Assembly (NCBI GenBank): GCA_017962925.1
Contig: JAGCUK010000029.1
Coordinates: 1 to 36,189 of the forward strand
DNA length: 36,189 nucleotides
Source of the DNA: Bacteroidales bacterium
GTDB lineage: Bacteria > Bacteroidota > Bacteroidia > Bacteroidales > UBA932
Direction of reading: 5' to 3'
Shown: in pieces, positions 1 to 10,383 of the stretch
How positions within the stretch are numbered: the first letter of the stretch is position 1
How the letters are laid out: each line of letters begins with the position of its first letter
Notes under the pieces: generated by a model
The model's database searches: none
Seen by the model: only the letters and a program-made list of their open reading frames with translations
What the model was told of the DNA's origin: nothing
Translations under genes and position numbers: made by a program

Positions 1-562
1 CGCGGATCAGCCCGCGGTCCCAGGTGTGCCCCAGACCAAGCTGGGTGGGGAAATTGGTAGCATTGTAAGCCTCGACTCCACGGATGCCTTCGTCGGTAAA
101 ATCCACCGGAATGCCCAGACGCGTCTCCTCTATGAAGAATCGCTGCACCGTGTTCAGGGCCTTCGCATGGTTCGATGCCGGCCAGACGCCGGGGTTCTCC
201 TCTGGAGTGAGAACCTTCCGTGAATTCACATACGAGTTCAGGTGCTCGTCGATGGCACCCATGCCATCCTTCCAGATCTTATTCTTCCATTCAGGAGTGG
301 GAAGATCGTCTGCCAGCACGCGCCTGTAGCCATACAAGGTGACCATCTGGCAGGTCTTCTCCTCGACCGTCATCTGGCCCAGAAGGTCCTCTATCCTGGC
401 ATCCACCGAGGCTGAAGGGTCTTCATAAACATCCATTTTGCCGTTCTTGTTCAGGTCGATCCAGCCTTTATGGTAGATCTTGGAAGGCTTGACCGGCTTC
501 TTTGCGGCGAAGGCAGGTGCCATCACGCAGATGGCGAGGAGGATAGCGATATACTTTTTCAT
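1..562 (-). CDS. Glycoside hydrolase family 3 beta-glucosidase-like protein (partial)
   Basis: Only the N-terminal 187 or so residues are present; the gene runs off the left edge. An N-terminal signal peptide (MKKYIAILLAICVMAPAFA) predicts export to the periplasm. It is followed by a short acidic loop, DLNKNGKMDVYED, resembling a calcium-binding dockerin/EF-hand loop, as seen at the start of many Bacteroidota GH3 enzymes. The stretch EETRLGIPVDFTDEGIRGVE matches the start of the GH3 TIM barrel. Family knowledge predicts exo-acting hydrolysis of beta-glucosides or beta-xylosides from plant polysaccharides; the substrate cannot be set because the nucleophile Asp region is missing. Its ATG overlaps the recX stop as ATGA, so the two are probably translationally coupled. 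The family call is good, the specificity unknown. Confidence 0.88.
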   Translation of the reverse strand, partial: MKKYIAILLAICVMAPAFAAKKPVKPSKIYHKGWIDLNKNGKMDVYEDPSASVDARIEDLLGQMTVEEKTCQMVTLYGYRRVLADDLPTPEWKNKIWKDGMGAIDEHLNSYVNSRKVLTPEENPGVWPASNHAKALNTVQRFFIEETRLGIPVDFTDEGIRGVEAYNATNFPTQLGLGHTWDRGLIR

Positions 563-1023
563 TCCGGAGAGGTTATTTTTCGGACCAGAGGGTCTATTTC
601 TTCGTATTCATAGCCCCGGGTAAGGGCGTATTTAAAGAGTTTCAGACGCCCCTGAGGGTCGTCCTGAAGGGTGCGCCACTTGTTGTGGAGGAGTTTTTCC
701 AGACGGGCGGATGCTTTGTCGGTGTCGATCTCTCCGAGGGCGGATGATATATCGGCATCGGAGATGCCTTTGGAGCGGAGTTGGAACCGGATTTTGATGG
801 GGCCCCAGCCCTGGAGACCGGACTTTTCGCGGGCGAAAGCAGCGGCATAGCGGGCATCGTCCACGAACTTATCCGCCACCAGCGCGGCAACTATCTCATC
901 GGCCTTCTGCCTGTCCCCATCCAGCCTGTCCAGCGCCTTGCGGCGGATCTCCGAAACGCAATACTCACGCTTCGCGCACAGTGCCTCCAAAGCACTCTTT
1001 ACCGATTTTACATCCGTCTCCAT
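559..1023 (-). CDS. recX: Regulatory protein RecX
   Basis: A 154-residue protein of usual RecX length, built of repeated three-helix units (for example REYCVSEIRRKAL, VDDARYAAAFAREK, GPIKIRFQLRSKGI). RecX binds RecA filaments and limits RecA ATPase and strand-exchange activity in the cytoplasm. I chose the ATG at 1023; a longer frame begins with TTG at 1038 and would overlap the upstream patatin gene. The ATG lies four bases after that gene's stop. The recA gene is about 3.6 kb away on the opposite strand, so recX is near but not in the recA operon; it is instead co-transcribed with rlmN, the patatin gene and the GH3 gene. Confidence 0.88.
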   Translation of the reverse strand: METDVKSVKSALEALCAKREYCVSEIRRKALDRLDGDRQKADEIVAALVADKFVDDARYAAAFAREKSGLQGWGPIKIRFQLRSKGISDADISSALGEIDTDKASARLEKLLHNKWRTLQDDPQGRLKLFKYALTRGYEYEEIDPLVRKITSPE

Positions 1024-1027
1024 AATA

Positions 1028-3469
1028 TTAAAAATCAAATCCTACGCCCACATAGGCGCTCCAGCCGCGGAAATCAGACCACTGAAGCCGCGCCCGGACA
1101 GGACCAATGATCGAGTCGTAGGCAAGTTCGCCCGCGAGCCCGACATAGGCAGGAAGGATTTCCCTGAAAGTATCGGGCAGGGCATCATTTTCGTTGAAAT
1201 ATCCCGCAAGCAGCGAGGCATATAGATTCTTTGCTATGCATGCGCGGAAATCCAGATTCAGCACGAGCGCCAGATTCTTCGCCGGGGTCGCCTGATTGAA
1301 TCCCACGAAAGGCATCTGGCTGACAATGTACCTGCTGCGCATCGGGCCTCCCACGAAATTGGCATAGAAGAGATTATCTTCATCTGAATTGATCACGGAA
1401 CGGAAATACAACTCCGGCAAAATGGAGAACCAGTCGTTGATCTTGAACACGTTACGGAAGTCCAGGCCCATCATCATAGTGCCGGAATTCCATGGAAGCA
1501 GCTGGAAATCGACTCCCACGGTCATACCCTTCGAAGGGAAATAGAGATCATCCAGGGTATAGTGGCGCAGGTTCGCATACAGAGAGCTGAAATGCTTGCT
1601 GAGGAGCTGCATCTGGTCCTTGGGAACCGTGTTACCGGAATCAGTGAGCCAGGAGTGCACGGAATAACGTTCGTTCTTTATACCCACCCGGAAATCGAAA
1701 CTCTCCATCCGGATTCCTGAGAGATACGCGTCGAAACTTGTGCTGCGGAAACCCGTACGATAGTTATAGAAATCCTGGCGGATCATCGCATTCGTAAACC
1801 CGGTCTTGGCTTCCAGGTTGAAAGTTGGCAGCATCGGAGCAGTGTAAGAATACTTGGCCAGGGCATACCAATGGTTTCCAAGACGCCCTTCCAGATCCAG
1901 CCGCGAACCGCGTAACTTATTCACGTTCAGGCCAATATTCAGCATCGCAGCCACCAGCTCCTCGGAATCTGCCCTGCCAGCCGCTCCGATCCGGTGCACC
2001 GGGCCCTTGTTGCAGTTGAAGTTGAGAATATATCCGTCTCCATCATTCGAAACGGTGTAATTCACCGACTCGAAGGCATCCATCGAGAACAGTCGGCACA
2101 CGGCCTCATCTATCTCCGGAGCCATCACTTCCGCACCGTCCTGAATCTTGACCTCGCGACGCAGGAATTTGGCATCCTGCTCATCCACTCCGCGGAAGCG
2201 TATTTCATTGATTTTAATGGGATTCTTTGTGATATCCACCGCCTTGGGAGCCTGCAGTTTGATAGACGCAGACCCCACTTTCCTCTTGACCTCCGCCAGC
2301 GCAGCCTCCTGGTCCAGTGCAGCCTGATGCCCTCTGAAGAGGATGCTGTCCACCGATTCCGTGTCGAAGCTGAGCATGGTATAGCCTGTCATATCCGGGT
2401 GGATGGTCACATCCCCGTGACGCACATTTCCCATATAGACCTCGTGCCCCAGCATCTCGCTGATCTGCATCACCAGGTCCATGATGTTGTTGATCTGCGC
2501 GTAGGACGGTTCGGCATCCGCCAGCACCACACCTATTACTATATCCGCCCCCATCGCGCGCGCCATATCCGTGGGATAGTTATTGCGCGTGCCGCCGTCG
2601 ATCAGAATCATGTCCTTATAGCGAACAGGATTGAACATCACCGGGATCGACATAGTGGATCGCATGGCAGTGTTAAGCGGGCCGGAAGTCCAGTATTTCG
2701 CCTTGCCGGAAACCACGTCGGTTGCCACGCAGAAGAACGGAATAGGCAGGCTGGCGAAATCCAGAGAATCCTGGTAACCCACTGTCTTAGAGGCGATTAT
2801 ATTGTTCACATTCACCCCGTAGGCATAACCTGCGGGGAGGCTGTTGAAGCTCGTTGTAGCGGCCGCGCCATACACCAGATCTTCCTCCTGATCGGCACTC
2901 AGATTCAAACCCTTGCGCCGGGCGGAAGCCAGCACTCCCTCCTCCACCTTCGCCGCGAAATCCTCCTTGGAATAATGGAAAGGCAAGGAGACGAGATAGC
3001 GCTGCTGGCGCATCTTCTTATTGTAGGATACAACGTCCTGATCCACCTTGTCCGAGAGGGCCTTGCTCCAGTCCATCCCCCGCACAAGGGTATCCAGTTC
3101 ATCGCCGGTGTAGCCGAGGGCGAAGAGGCCGCCGATGAGCCCGCCCATGCTGGTGCCGAGCACCATATCCACCGGAATCTGCTTCTCTTCCAGATACTGG
3201 ATTATGCTGACGTGCGCCGCGCCCTTGGCACCTCCGCCGCTGAGAACCAGGGCGATGGTAGGACGCTTCTCCTTCCTGCGGATATCCTCCATCTTCTTGC
3301 GCATGCGGATGAACACCAGCGAATCCTCGTCCGGATCCCTGCTGGTGGCCGCGAGCCGCACCGTCTGAGCCTGACGCCTGCCCGGATAACGCCGGGACGA
3401 GCGCTGAGCTCCCGCACTGAGCGTGCAGAAGATGGCTATCAGTGCGAGTATGTAGCGGAGTCTAGTCAT
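1028..3469 (-). CDS. Patatin-like phospholipase with C-terminal BamA/TamA-like barrel
   Basis: 813 residues. A signal peptide (about 1-21, ending SAGAQ) is followed by a patatin domain with the oxyanion motif GGGAKG (78-83), nucleophile elbow GTSMG (105-109) and the dyad Asp in IDGGTRNNYP (around 290). A POTRA-like segment (starting near KINEIRFRGVDEQDAKFLRR) follows, then a beta-rich C-terminal half ending in an aromatic (VGVGFDF), as in outer-membrane barrels of the Omp85 superfamily. The architecture matches PlpD-type (type Vd) autotransporters and the Bacteroidota patatin-BamA proteins. Expected location is the outer membrane, with a lipid acyl hydrolase domain. The start overlaps the end of rlmN by 8 bases. 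Domain calls are strong; substrate and whether the lipase domain is released are unknown. Confidence 0.9.
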   Translation of the reverse strand: MTRLRYILALIAIFCTLSAGAQRSSRRYPGRRQAQTVRLAATSRDPDEDSLVFIRMRKKMEDIRRKEKRPTIALVLSGGGAKGAAHVSIIQYLEEKQIPVDMVLGTSMGGLIGGLFALGYTGDELDTLVRGMDWSKALSDKVDQDVVSYNKKMRQQRYLVSLPFHYSKEDFAAKVEEGVLASARRKGLNLSADQEEDLVYGAAATTSFNSLPAGYAYGVNVNNIIASKTVGYQDSLDFASLPIPFFCVATDVVSGKAKYWTSGPLNTAMRSTMSIPVMFNPVRYKDMILIDGGTRNNYPTDMARAMGADIVIGVVLADAEPSYAQINNIMDLVMQISEMLGHEVYMGNVRHGDVTIHPDMTGYTMLSFDTESVDSILFRGHQAALDQEAALAEVKRKVGSASIKLQAPKAVDITKNPIKINEIRFRGVDEQDAKFLRREVKIQDGAEVMAPEIDEAVCRLFSMDAFESVNYTVSNDGDGYILNFNCNKGPVHRIGAAGRADSEELVAAMLNIGLNVNKLRGSRLDLEGRLGNHWYALAKYSYTAPMLPTFNLEAKTGFTNAMIRQDFYNYRTGFRSTSFDAYLSGIRMESFDFRVGIKNERYSVHSWLTDSGNTVPKDQMQLLSKHFSSLYANLRHYTLDDLYFPSKGMTVGVDFQLLPWNSGTMMMGLDFRNVFKINDWFSILPELYFRSVINSDEDNLFYANFVGGPMRSRYIVSQMPFVGFNQATPAKNLALVLNLDFRACIAKNLYASLLAGYFNENDALPDTFREILPAYVGLAGELAYDSIIGPVRARLQWSDFRGWSAYVGVGFDF

Positions 3470-4547
3470 AGTAGCGGCTGTTTTCTTCGTTATGAAGATA
3501 GTTGACTTCGGTCTTATGCACCTCCCCAGCCAGGAGCCCGCAGGCAGCCATTATATCCTCTCCCCTCGAAGCGCGGATGGTGCAGGTAATGCCGTTGGAG
3601 TTCAGGCGGTCCCGGAACGCTTCCATCACGTTCTGGGCGGACGGCGCATAGGGGAAATCGGGGATCTTATGGAAGCGGATGAGGTTCACCCGGCACTCCA
3701 TCCCCTTCAGCAGGCGGATGAGAGCATCCGCATGGCGCTTGCTATCGTTCCATCCCGAGAACATCGTATATTCGAAGGATACCCTCCGCTGCCCGCTCCA
3801 GTCGTACTGGCGGATGAGGGCGATCACGTCCTTGATGGGCCAGGCCTTCTCCACCGGCATGAACTCTACCCGCTCGGCGCCGAAGGGATTGTGGAGGCTG
3901 ACCGCAAGATGGCACTTCTGCTCATCCAGGAAGCGCTTCAGCACGGGGATGACGCCGATGGTGGAGACGGTGATTCGCTTGGGGCTCCAGGCGAATCCCC
4001 AGTCCGCCGTCAGCACCTCGATAGCGCGGGCCACCTGGTCATAATTGTTGAAGGGCTCCCCCATCCCCATGAACACCGCGTTCGAAAGCTTCTCCGGCTC
4101 TTCGATGGAGATGAATTGATTGAGGATGTCGGAGGCCATCAGCTGCCCGTGGAATCCGCCCCGACCGGTCATGCAGAACTTGCAATTCATGGCGCATCCC
4201 GCCTGGGAAGAAACGCAGAGCGTGCGCCTGTCCCCATCCGGAATCATGACGGATTCGATGGCAGAGGTCTCGATGAGGCTGCCCCCAAGGGGCGCTTCGT
4301 TCAGGAAAAGATACTTTACGGTGCCGTCGGTGCTCTCCGCCTTCCCTATGGGAGCGGATGCTCCATGGGCATAGAGATGCTTTATCATCTCCCTTCCGTT
4401 CTTGGAAATATTGGTCATTTCGTCGATGGAGCGGACCTTCGAAACGTAGAGCCAATGGGCCAGTTGTTTGGCCACAAAAGGCTTGAAGCCGCAGTTCATC
4501 GCGACCAATTCCAATTCTTGCGGAGTTTTGCCAAGTAACTTTTCCAT
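3462..4547 (-). CDS. rlmN: 23S rRNA (adenine2503-C2)-methyltransferase RlmN
   Basis: A 361-residue radical SAM enzyme that methylates C2 of A2503 in 23S rRNA (and A37 in some tRNAs in characterised members). The 4Fe-4S cluster motif CxxxCxxC is at Cys118, Cys122 and Cys125, followed by the family signature TGRGGFHG. The C-terminal catalytic cysteine lies in RGEDIMAACG. The length is typical. It is the first gene of the minus-strand group rlmN, patatin, recX, GH3, with short overlaps between members. A -7 promoter element ends only 7 bases before the ATG, so the transcript is probably leaderless or nearly so. Confidence 0.95.
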   Translation of the reverse strand: MEKLLGKTPQELELVAMNCGFKPFVAKQLAHWLYVSKVRSIDEMTNISKNGREMIKHLYAHGASAPIGKAESTDGTVKYLFLNEAPLGGSLIETSAIESVMIPDGDRRTLCVSSQAGCAMNCKFCMTGRGGFHGQLMASDILNQFISIEEPEKLSNAVFMGMGEPFNNYDQVARAIEVLTADWGFAWSPKRITVSTIGVIPVLKRFLDEQKCHLAVSLHNPFGAERVEFMPVEKAWPIKDVIALIRQYDWSGQRRVSFEYTMFSGWNDSKRHADALIRLLKGMECRVNLIRFHKIPDFPYAPSAQNVMEAFRDRLNSNGITCTIRASRGEDIMAACGLLAGEVHKTEVNYLHNEENSRYYD

Positions 4548-4554
4548 ACTAGGG

Positions 4555-4562
4555 CAAAGTTA
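4555..4562 (-). promoter_or_regulatory. -7 promoter element for rlmN
   Basis: The minus strand reads TAACTTTG, matching the Bacteroidota -7 consensus TAnnTTTG, and ends 7 bases before the rlmN ATG. No TTTG at the usual -33 spacing was seen. Confidence 0.5.
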
Positions 4563-4575
4563 AGCATTTTTTGCC

Positions 4576-4583
4576 TATATTTG
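4576..4583 (+). promoter_or_regulatory. -7 promoter element for recA
   Basis: TATATTTG matches the Bacteroidota -7 consensus and lies 40 bases before the recA ATG in the 76-base divergent gap with rlmN. No good -33 TTTG was found. No LexA-like palindrome was recognised here. Confidence 0.5.
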
Positions 4584-4623
4584 CCTTCGGGCATAAGCCC
4601 CTTAATTATTAAAAAATTTCATT

Positions 4624-6803
<2,180 letters not shown>

Positions 6804-6861
6804 CTTCCGGGCCGTGGCAGATTGTGGCGCTTCGCAGCTTTGCGCTGCGTGAGCTGCTGGC

Positions 6862-6971
6862 CATGGCGGCCAACCAACTGAATTTCAACCATTTAACCCA
6901 CAGCCTCCCCTCTTGTTTTCCGGGGGAGGTTTATAGCTAAGACATTGATGGCCAGGCCTTTAGCCGCCATC
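6862..6971 (+). repeat. 110-bp RAYT-linked palindromic element, copy A
   Basis: One of four colinear copies in this window. It starts CATGGCGG and ends CCGCCATC, imperfect inverted ends. Inside are GAAT (6880), ATTTAACC (6891), then the hairpin arms CTCCCC (6905-6910) and GGGGAG (6923-6928) around a 12-base loop, then a degenerate form of the CTGATnATCAG palindrome (6945-6955). All spacings equal those of copies B, C and D. It ends 10 bases before the transposase ATG, so it forms most of that gene's leader. This copy is the most diverged from B and C in its right half. Confidence 0.8.
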
Positions 6972-6981
6972 ACCATTTTCC

Positions 6982-7893
6982 ATGAAGAACCCTGCAGGAG
7001 ACCGCAAGGTGCTCCATATCTATCAAAATACCCCTGAAGGAAGTCTTTTATTCTATACGGTATCCGACTTCCTTGTCTACTTTACGGTATTCTGTGTTTC
7101 GGCGAGGAAACACCGGGTTACCGTTTTAGGAACCTGTCCTATGTTCGACCATCTGCATGGCTTATTTGAAGAAGAATCACGTAAGGGTGTTTCTGGTTTC
7201 ATAGGTGACTATACAAGACAATATGCAAATCTTTTCAATCAGACCATTGGGCATTCCGGGGCGGTTTTCAATCCCGGTTTCGGGTGTGCTCTAAAAACCG
7301 GCGACAAGAGTATACGGACAGCGTGTTCATATCTTTACAATAATCCCGGTGAAAAGGGTCTTTGCAAAAGATCACAAGATTATCGATGGACATTTCTGGC
7401 ATATGCCGTTTCCGACCATCCGTTTTCTGAGAAAATCGTATTGAGTAAGGCTTCCAGGCCATTGCGACGGGCATTGAAAGAAGTCGATTGTTTTCGAAAA
7501 CAGGATAAACCGTTGACTTATGTTATTCTTGAAAGACTGTTTCGTGATCTGGAAAACAAGGAAAAGAACCAGTTGACAGACTACATAATCTCAAAATACA
7601 ACTGCATCGATTATGACAGGCTGATTTCCTACTATGGCAGTTACGATAAAATGTGTCTTGCCTTCGCTTCCAATCAGGGAAGCGAGTACGACATCGACGA
7701 AGTCTTCGAACGCGGAAGCCATAAAGTCTATACAGCTATATCCTCAACACTTCTTAAAGAGTTTGGCCTGAAGAATGTCAAAGACATTTTTCATTTGTCT
7801 CCCGCCGATCAGGAAGATCTGGCGCGTCGGCTATTTTATGAAACCTCGGCTCAGGACTGGCAGATCAGGAAGTACTTCCGATGGAAAAAGTAG
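6982..7893 (+). CDS. RAYT-like REP-associated tyrosine (Y1/HUH) transposase
   Basis: 303 residues related to the IS200-like/RAYT group of single-strand transposases. The HUH metal motif is His57-Leu-His59 in MFDHLHGLF. A RAYT-type core follows: YTRQYANLFNQTIGHSG (77-93), then SYLYNNPGEKGL (116-127), where Tyr117 aligns with the catalytic Tyr of the usual YIHLNP motif. The C-terminal half (about 170-303) is an added helical region, perhaps DNA binding, found in longer Bacteroidota members. Known RAYTs nick REP hairpins and are thought to spread or maintain them as domesticated transposases. The gene is bracketed by element copies A (10 bases upstream) and B (29 bases downstream). Its base composition is visibly more AT-rich than its neighbours, suggesting transfer. 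No promoter was recognised. Family call good; activity inferred. Confidence 0.82.
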   Translation: MKNPAGDRKVLHIYQNTPEGSLLFYTVSDFLVYFTVFCVSARKHRVTVLGTCPMFDHLHGLFEEESRKGVSGFIGDYTRQYANLFNQTIGHSGAVFNPGFGCALKTGDKSIRTACSYLYNNPGEKGLCKRSQDYRWTFLAYAVSDHPFSEKIVLSKASRPLRRALKEVDCFRKQDKPLTYVILERLFRDLENKEKNQLTDYIISKYNCIDYDRLISYYGSYDKMCLAFASNQGSEYDIDEVFERGSHKVYTAISSTLLKEFGLKNVKDIFHLSPADQEDLARRLFYETSAQDWQIRKYFRWKK

Positions 7894-7922
7894 AGCCGTG
7901 GCATTTCGTAGCACTTCTGGGC

Positions 7923-8032
7923 CGTGGCGGCCAACCAACTGAATTTCAACCATTTAACCACAAGCCTCCCCTCTTGTTTTCCAGAGGAGGCTTATATTTA
8001 ATATGCTGATTATCAGCGCTATATCTGCCATG
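7923..8032 (+). repeat. 110-bp RAYT-linked palindromic element, copy B
   Basis: Starts CGTGGCGG and ends CTGCCATG (8025-8032). GAAT is at 7941, ATTTAACCAC at 7952-7961, hairpin arms at 7966-7971 and 7984-7989, and the perfect palindrome CTGATTATCAG at 8006-8016. It lies 29 bases after the transposase stop and 2 bases beyond the stop codon of the convergent helix-hairpin-helix gene. It shares an ungapped 141-base block (7919-8059) with copy C, with 5 mismatches; that block includes the last 25 bases of the helix-hairpin-helix coding sequence. The hairpin may also serve as a transcription terminator for either gene. Confidence 0.85.
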
Positions 8033-8034
8033 CG

Positions 8035-8991
8035 CTATTTCAGCCGGCAACGGCGGAGACGTTCTGTTTGTTCCTCGGTGATTATTCCAGCCTGCCGTAA
8101 GCCATCGACAGTCAGTTTTTCCGGCGGATTGTGATCACGATAGAAAACGATGTCCCGGGCAGTCTGCCAATTACGGATGTGGGGGTGGTTGCGGATATCC
8201 TCCACGCTGCCGGACCAGAAGGGATAAGACTCTGAAGGTGAGCACGTTATAAGGTCCTTCAGCCCGTCATATTTCTCCTGGTCGAAATGCCAGATCTCCA
8301 TCAGTTGTTCCGGGCAACTGTAGCCCCGGAGCTGCTCCCGGTACTCTACCATCTTGTGCGCGAACCAGCCACCGATTCCAGGAAGGCTGTCGAAAGCCGC
8401 GGAATCTGCTTTATTGATATCGATCTTGGGGATGTCGATGAACGGCGCCAGACGCTTGAACACCGAATCCGCCACCACGAAACTCTTGGCAAAATCGCTC
8501 TTCCGCCGGAAGCGGCCGCCCTTCTCGCGATAGTTGATTATCGACTGCGCCTGCTTCTCGCTGAACCCCAGCCTCACCAACTCCTCCAGAGTGACGGTAT
8601 TCGGATTGAAGCGGAAACTCTCCACCCGCCTCTGCGGCGCCTTCTCATACATCGCCCTCGCCGCCGCCCCATGGCTGCCCTTCCTTCCGACGACTATCTG
8701 ATCTCCCTCCCCGGCCAAGTGCGACTGGCCGGATGACCCGCGCCACCCTCGGCTTAGAGGGGGGACCGCGTCAGCGGTGGGGTTGAGCGTGGGTGGGCTT
8801 GCGGGTGTGACAGGCGAGACGGTCGGTGAGGGTACATCCCCTCGCGCCGAAGAGTAAACAAACACCGTATCCGGCCGGTCGCGGTTGGCAACAATACGAT
8901 CGACAGCGGCGCGGTGCACGAACAACGCCAACTCGAAACCAAGGACGAGAAAAGCGAGGGCGATTGCCCCCGTTTTGAAAGAAGCCTTCAT
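8035..8991 (-). CDS. ComEA-like helix-hairpin-helix protein, membrane-anchored
   Basis: 318 residues. An N-terminal hydrophobic segment (about 8-25) anchors or exports the protein. A low-complexity, Pro/Ser/Gly-rich linker (about 50-115) follows, then repeated helix-hairpin-helix units: FNPNTVTLEELVRLGFSEKQAQSIINYREKGG (128-159), KIDINKADSAAFDSLPGIG (189-207) and a third degenerate unit near the C-terminus. Such units bind DNA non-specifically; ComEA-type proteins act in DNA uptake, but similar Bacteroidota proteins are uncharacterised. Linker residues 62-97 are encoded by palindrome-rich DNA that looks like repeat insertion. The final LRRCRLK and the stop lie in sequence duplicated downstream of tdk. 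Function is inferred. Confidence 0.8.
   Translation of the reverse strand: MKASFKTGAIALAFLVLGFELALFVHRAAVDRIVANRDRPDTVFVYSSARGDVPSPTVSPVTPASPPTLNPTADAVPPLSRGWRGSSGQSHLAGEGDQIVVGRKGSHGAAARAMYEKAPQRRVESFRFNPNTVTLEELVRLGFSEKQAQSIINYREKGGRFRRKSDFAKSFVVADSVFKRLAPFIDIPKIDINKADSAAFDSLPGIGGWFAHKMVEYREQLRGYSCPEQLMEIWHFDQEKYDGLKDLITCSPSESYPFWSGSVEDIRNHPHIRNWQTARDIVFYRDHNPPEKLTVDGLRQAGIITEEQTERLRRCRLK
8701..8808. repeat. Palindrome-rich segment inside helix-hairpin-helix gene
   Basis: The stretch contains CCGGCCA (8711-8717) inverted as TGGCCGG (8726-8732), CCCTC facing GAGGG, and ACCGC facing GCGGT. It encodes a Pro/Gly/Ser linker in frame. It does not match the 110-bp element; I read it as another repeat family inserted into the linker. 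Confidence 0.45.
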
Positions 8992-9003
8992 GCCACAACC
9001 CTC

Positions 9004-9714
9004 CTACTCCTTATATTTATTCTTGTGCTCTCCTTTTTCGATGACGGCCCCGCCCACGACGATGACTATTTCGCCCTTAGGCTCAGAAGCGCGGAAATGC
9101 TCGAGCACCTCTATCAGCGTGCCGCGGACATGCTCCTCGTGAACTTTGGAGATTTCGCGGGCGACGCTGCAGGGGCGTTCAGGGCCGAAGACTTCGGCAA
9201 ATTGCTCCAGCGTCTTGACCAGACGGCGCGGGGATTCATAAAAGACCATGGTCCGAGGCTCGGAAGCCAGGGACTGCAGCAGGGTCTGGCGGCCCTTTTT
9301 CTGGGGGAGGAATCCCTCGAAGCAGAATCTGTCGCAGGGCAGACCGGAAGATACGATGGCCGGGATGCAGGCAGTGGCGCCAGGGAGTGTCTGAACCTCA
9401 ATGCCTTCCGAAGCACAGGTTCGGGCCAGGAGGAATCCGGGATCGGAGATACCGGGGGTGCCGGCATCGCTGATCAAAGCCACATTCTTGCCGGAAGCGA
9501 TGATTTCCTTGATGCGGCCGGTCGTCTGATGCTCGTTGAATTTGTGATGCGACTGCAGTGGACGGTGGATTCCGTAATGATCCAGGAGAACTGAACTCGT
9601 GCGGGTGTCCTCGGCCAAAATCAGGTCCGCCTCTTTCAAAATCTCCACTGCCCGGAAGCTCATATCTTCCAGGTTTCCCACCGGGGTAGGCACAATGTAA
9701 AGTTTTCCTTTCAT
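9004..9714 (-). CDS. rsmI: 16S rRNA (cytidine1402-2'-O)-methyltransferase RsmI
   Basis: 236 residues. RsmI uses SAM to methylate the ribose of C1402 in the decoding centre of 16S rRNA. The N-terminal tetrapyrrole-methylase-like motif is [19 protein letters not shown], followed by [12 protein letters not shown] and the GTPGISDPG loop, all typical. I placed the start at the ATG encoding MKGKLY; the open frame continues 57 codons further into the tdk coding region, which is not credible. It is divergent from tdk, and the helix-hairpin-helix gene follows after 12 bases, so the two are likely co-transcribed. Confidence 0.95.
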   Translation of the reverse strand: MKGKLYIVPTPVGNLEDMSFRAVEILKEADLILAEDTRTSSVLLDHYGIHRPLQSHHKFNEHQTTGRIKEIIASGKNVALISDAGTPGISDPGFLLARTCASEGIEVQTLPGATACIPAIVSSGLPCDRFCFEGFLPQKKGRQTLLQSLASEPRTMVFYESPRRLVKTLEQFAEVFGPERPCSVAREISKVHEEHVRGTLIEVLEHFRASEPKGEIVIVVGGAVIEKGEHKNKYKE

Positions 9715-9731
9715 AAAACAGGACTTATTGC

Positions 9732-9739
9732 TATCTTTG
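9732..9739 (+). promoter_or_regulatory. -7 promoter element for tdk
   Basis: TATCTTTG fits the Bacteroidota -7 consensus, 30 bases before the tdk ATG. A partial -33 (TTTC, 9709-9712) lies 19 bases upstream. It supports the tdk start at 9770 rather than 9728, since the longer frame would cover the promoter. Confidence 0.55.
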
Positions 9740-9769
9740 CACAACAAGTCGACGACAAATTTAACCAAA

Positions 9770-10342
9770 ATGTACGCAGAAAACAATACCAAAAAGAGCG
9801 GCTGCATCGAAGTTGTATGCGGCTCCATGTTCTCGGGAAAAACGGAGGAACTTATCCGCAGGCTCCGCAGAGCCCAGTTCGCCAATCAGGTCATTGCAAT
9901 CTTCAAACCTTCGGTAGATAACCGCTATTCCGATGTGGAGGTGGTTTCCCACGATTCCCACAGCATTACCAGCAAGCCCATCAAGGATGCGGCAGAGATG
10001 CTCAAGGTTGGTCCGGAGGTGCAGGTCGTCGGCATAGACGAGGCCCAGTTTTTCGGAGAAAACCTGGCCGCGGTCTGCCAGGCACTGGCTAACCGCGGCA
10101 TCCGCGTGATCGCGGCGGGCCTCGATACCGATTATCTTGGAAAACCCTTCGGCCCCATCCCGGCCCTCATGGCCATAGCCGAAGATGTGCAGAAAGTGCA
10201 CGCCATCTGCGTGAAATGCGGCGGCCTCGCCAACCATTCACACCGCCTGAGCAAGAGCCGCAAACTGGTCGTGCTCGGCGAAAAGGATATCTACGAGCCC
10301 CTCTGCCGCGAGTGCTTCAACAAGGCTCTAGCCGAAGAATAA
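9770..10342 (+). CDS. tdk: Thymidine kinase
   Basis: 190 residues, type II thymidine kinase. It phosphorylates thymidine to dTMP with ATP in the nucleotide salvage pathway. The P-loop GSMFSGKT is at 18-25, the DEAQFF catalytic Glu region at 90-95, and a zinc site is formed by Cys147/Cys150 (CVKC) and the C-terminal CREC pair. The lasso/thymidine-binding region ([25 protein letters not shown]) is complete. The start is the ATG following the promoter; an upstream in-frame codon at 9728 was rejected. Element copy C begins 41 bases after the stop. Confidence 0.95.
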   Translation: MYAENNTKKSGCIEVVCGSMFSGKTEELIRRLRRAQFANQVIAIFKPSVDNRYSDVEVVSHDSHSITSKPIKDAAEMLKVGPEVQVVGIDEAQFFGENLAAVCQALANRGIRVIAAGLDTDYLGKPFGPIPALMAIAEDVQKVHAICVKCGGLANHSHRLSKSRKLVVLGEKDIYEPLCRECFNKALAEE

Positions 10343-10383
10343 AGCAATAATGCGGCTCTCCGCCGTTGCCGGCTGAAATAGCG

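Noticed and set aside
1994-3505. 503-codon plus-strand open frame opposite the patatin gene
   Set aside because: A shadow of GC-rich codon bias; the minus strand has clear catalytic motifs and the plus translation matches no family.
4548-4623. SOS (LexA) operator before recA
   Set aside because: No convincing inverted repeat of a known LexA type was found in the gap.
9004-9885. Longer RsmI starting at 9885
   Set aside because: It would overlap the tdk coding region and promoter; homology begins at MKGKLY (9714).
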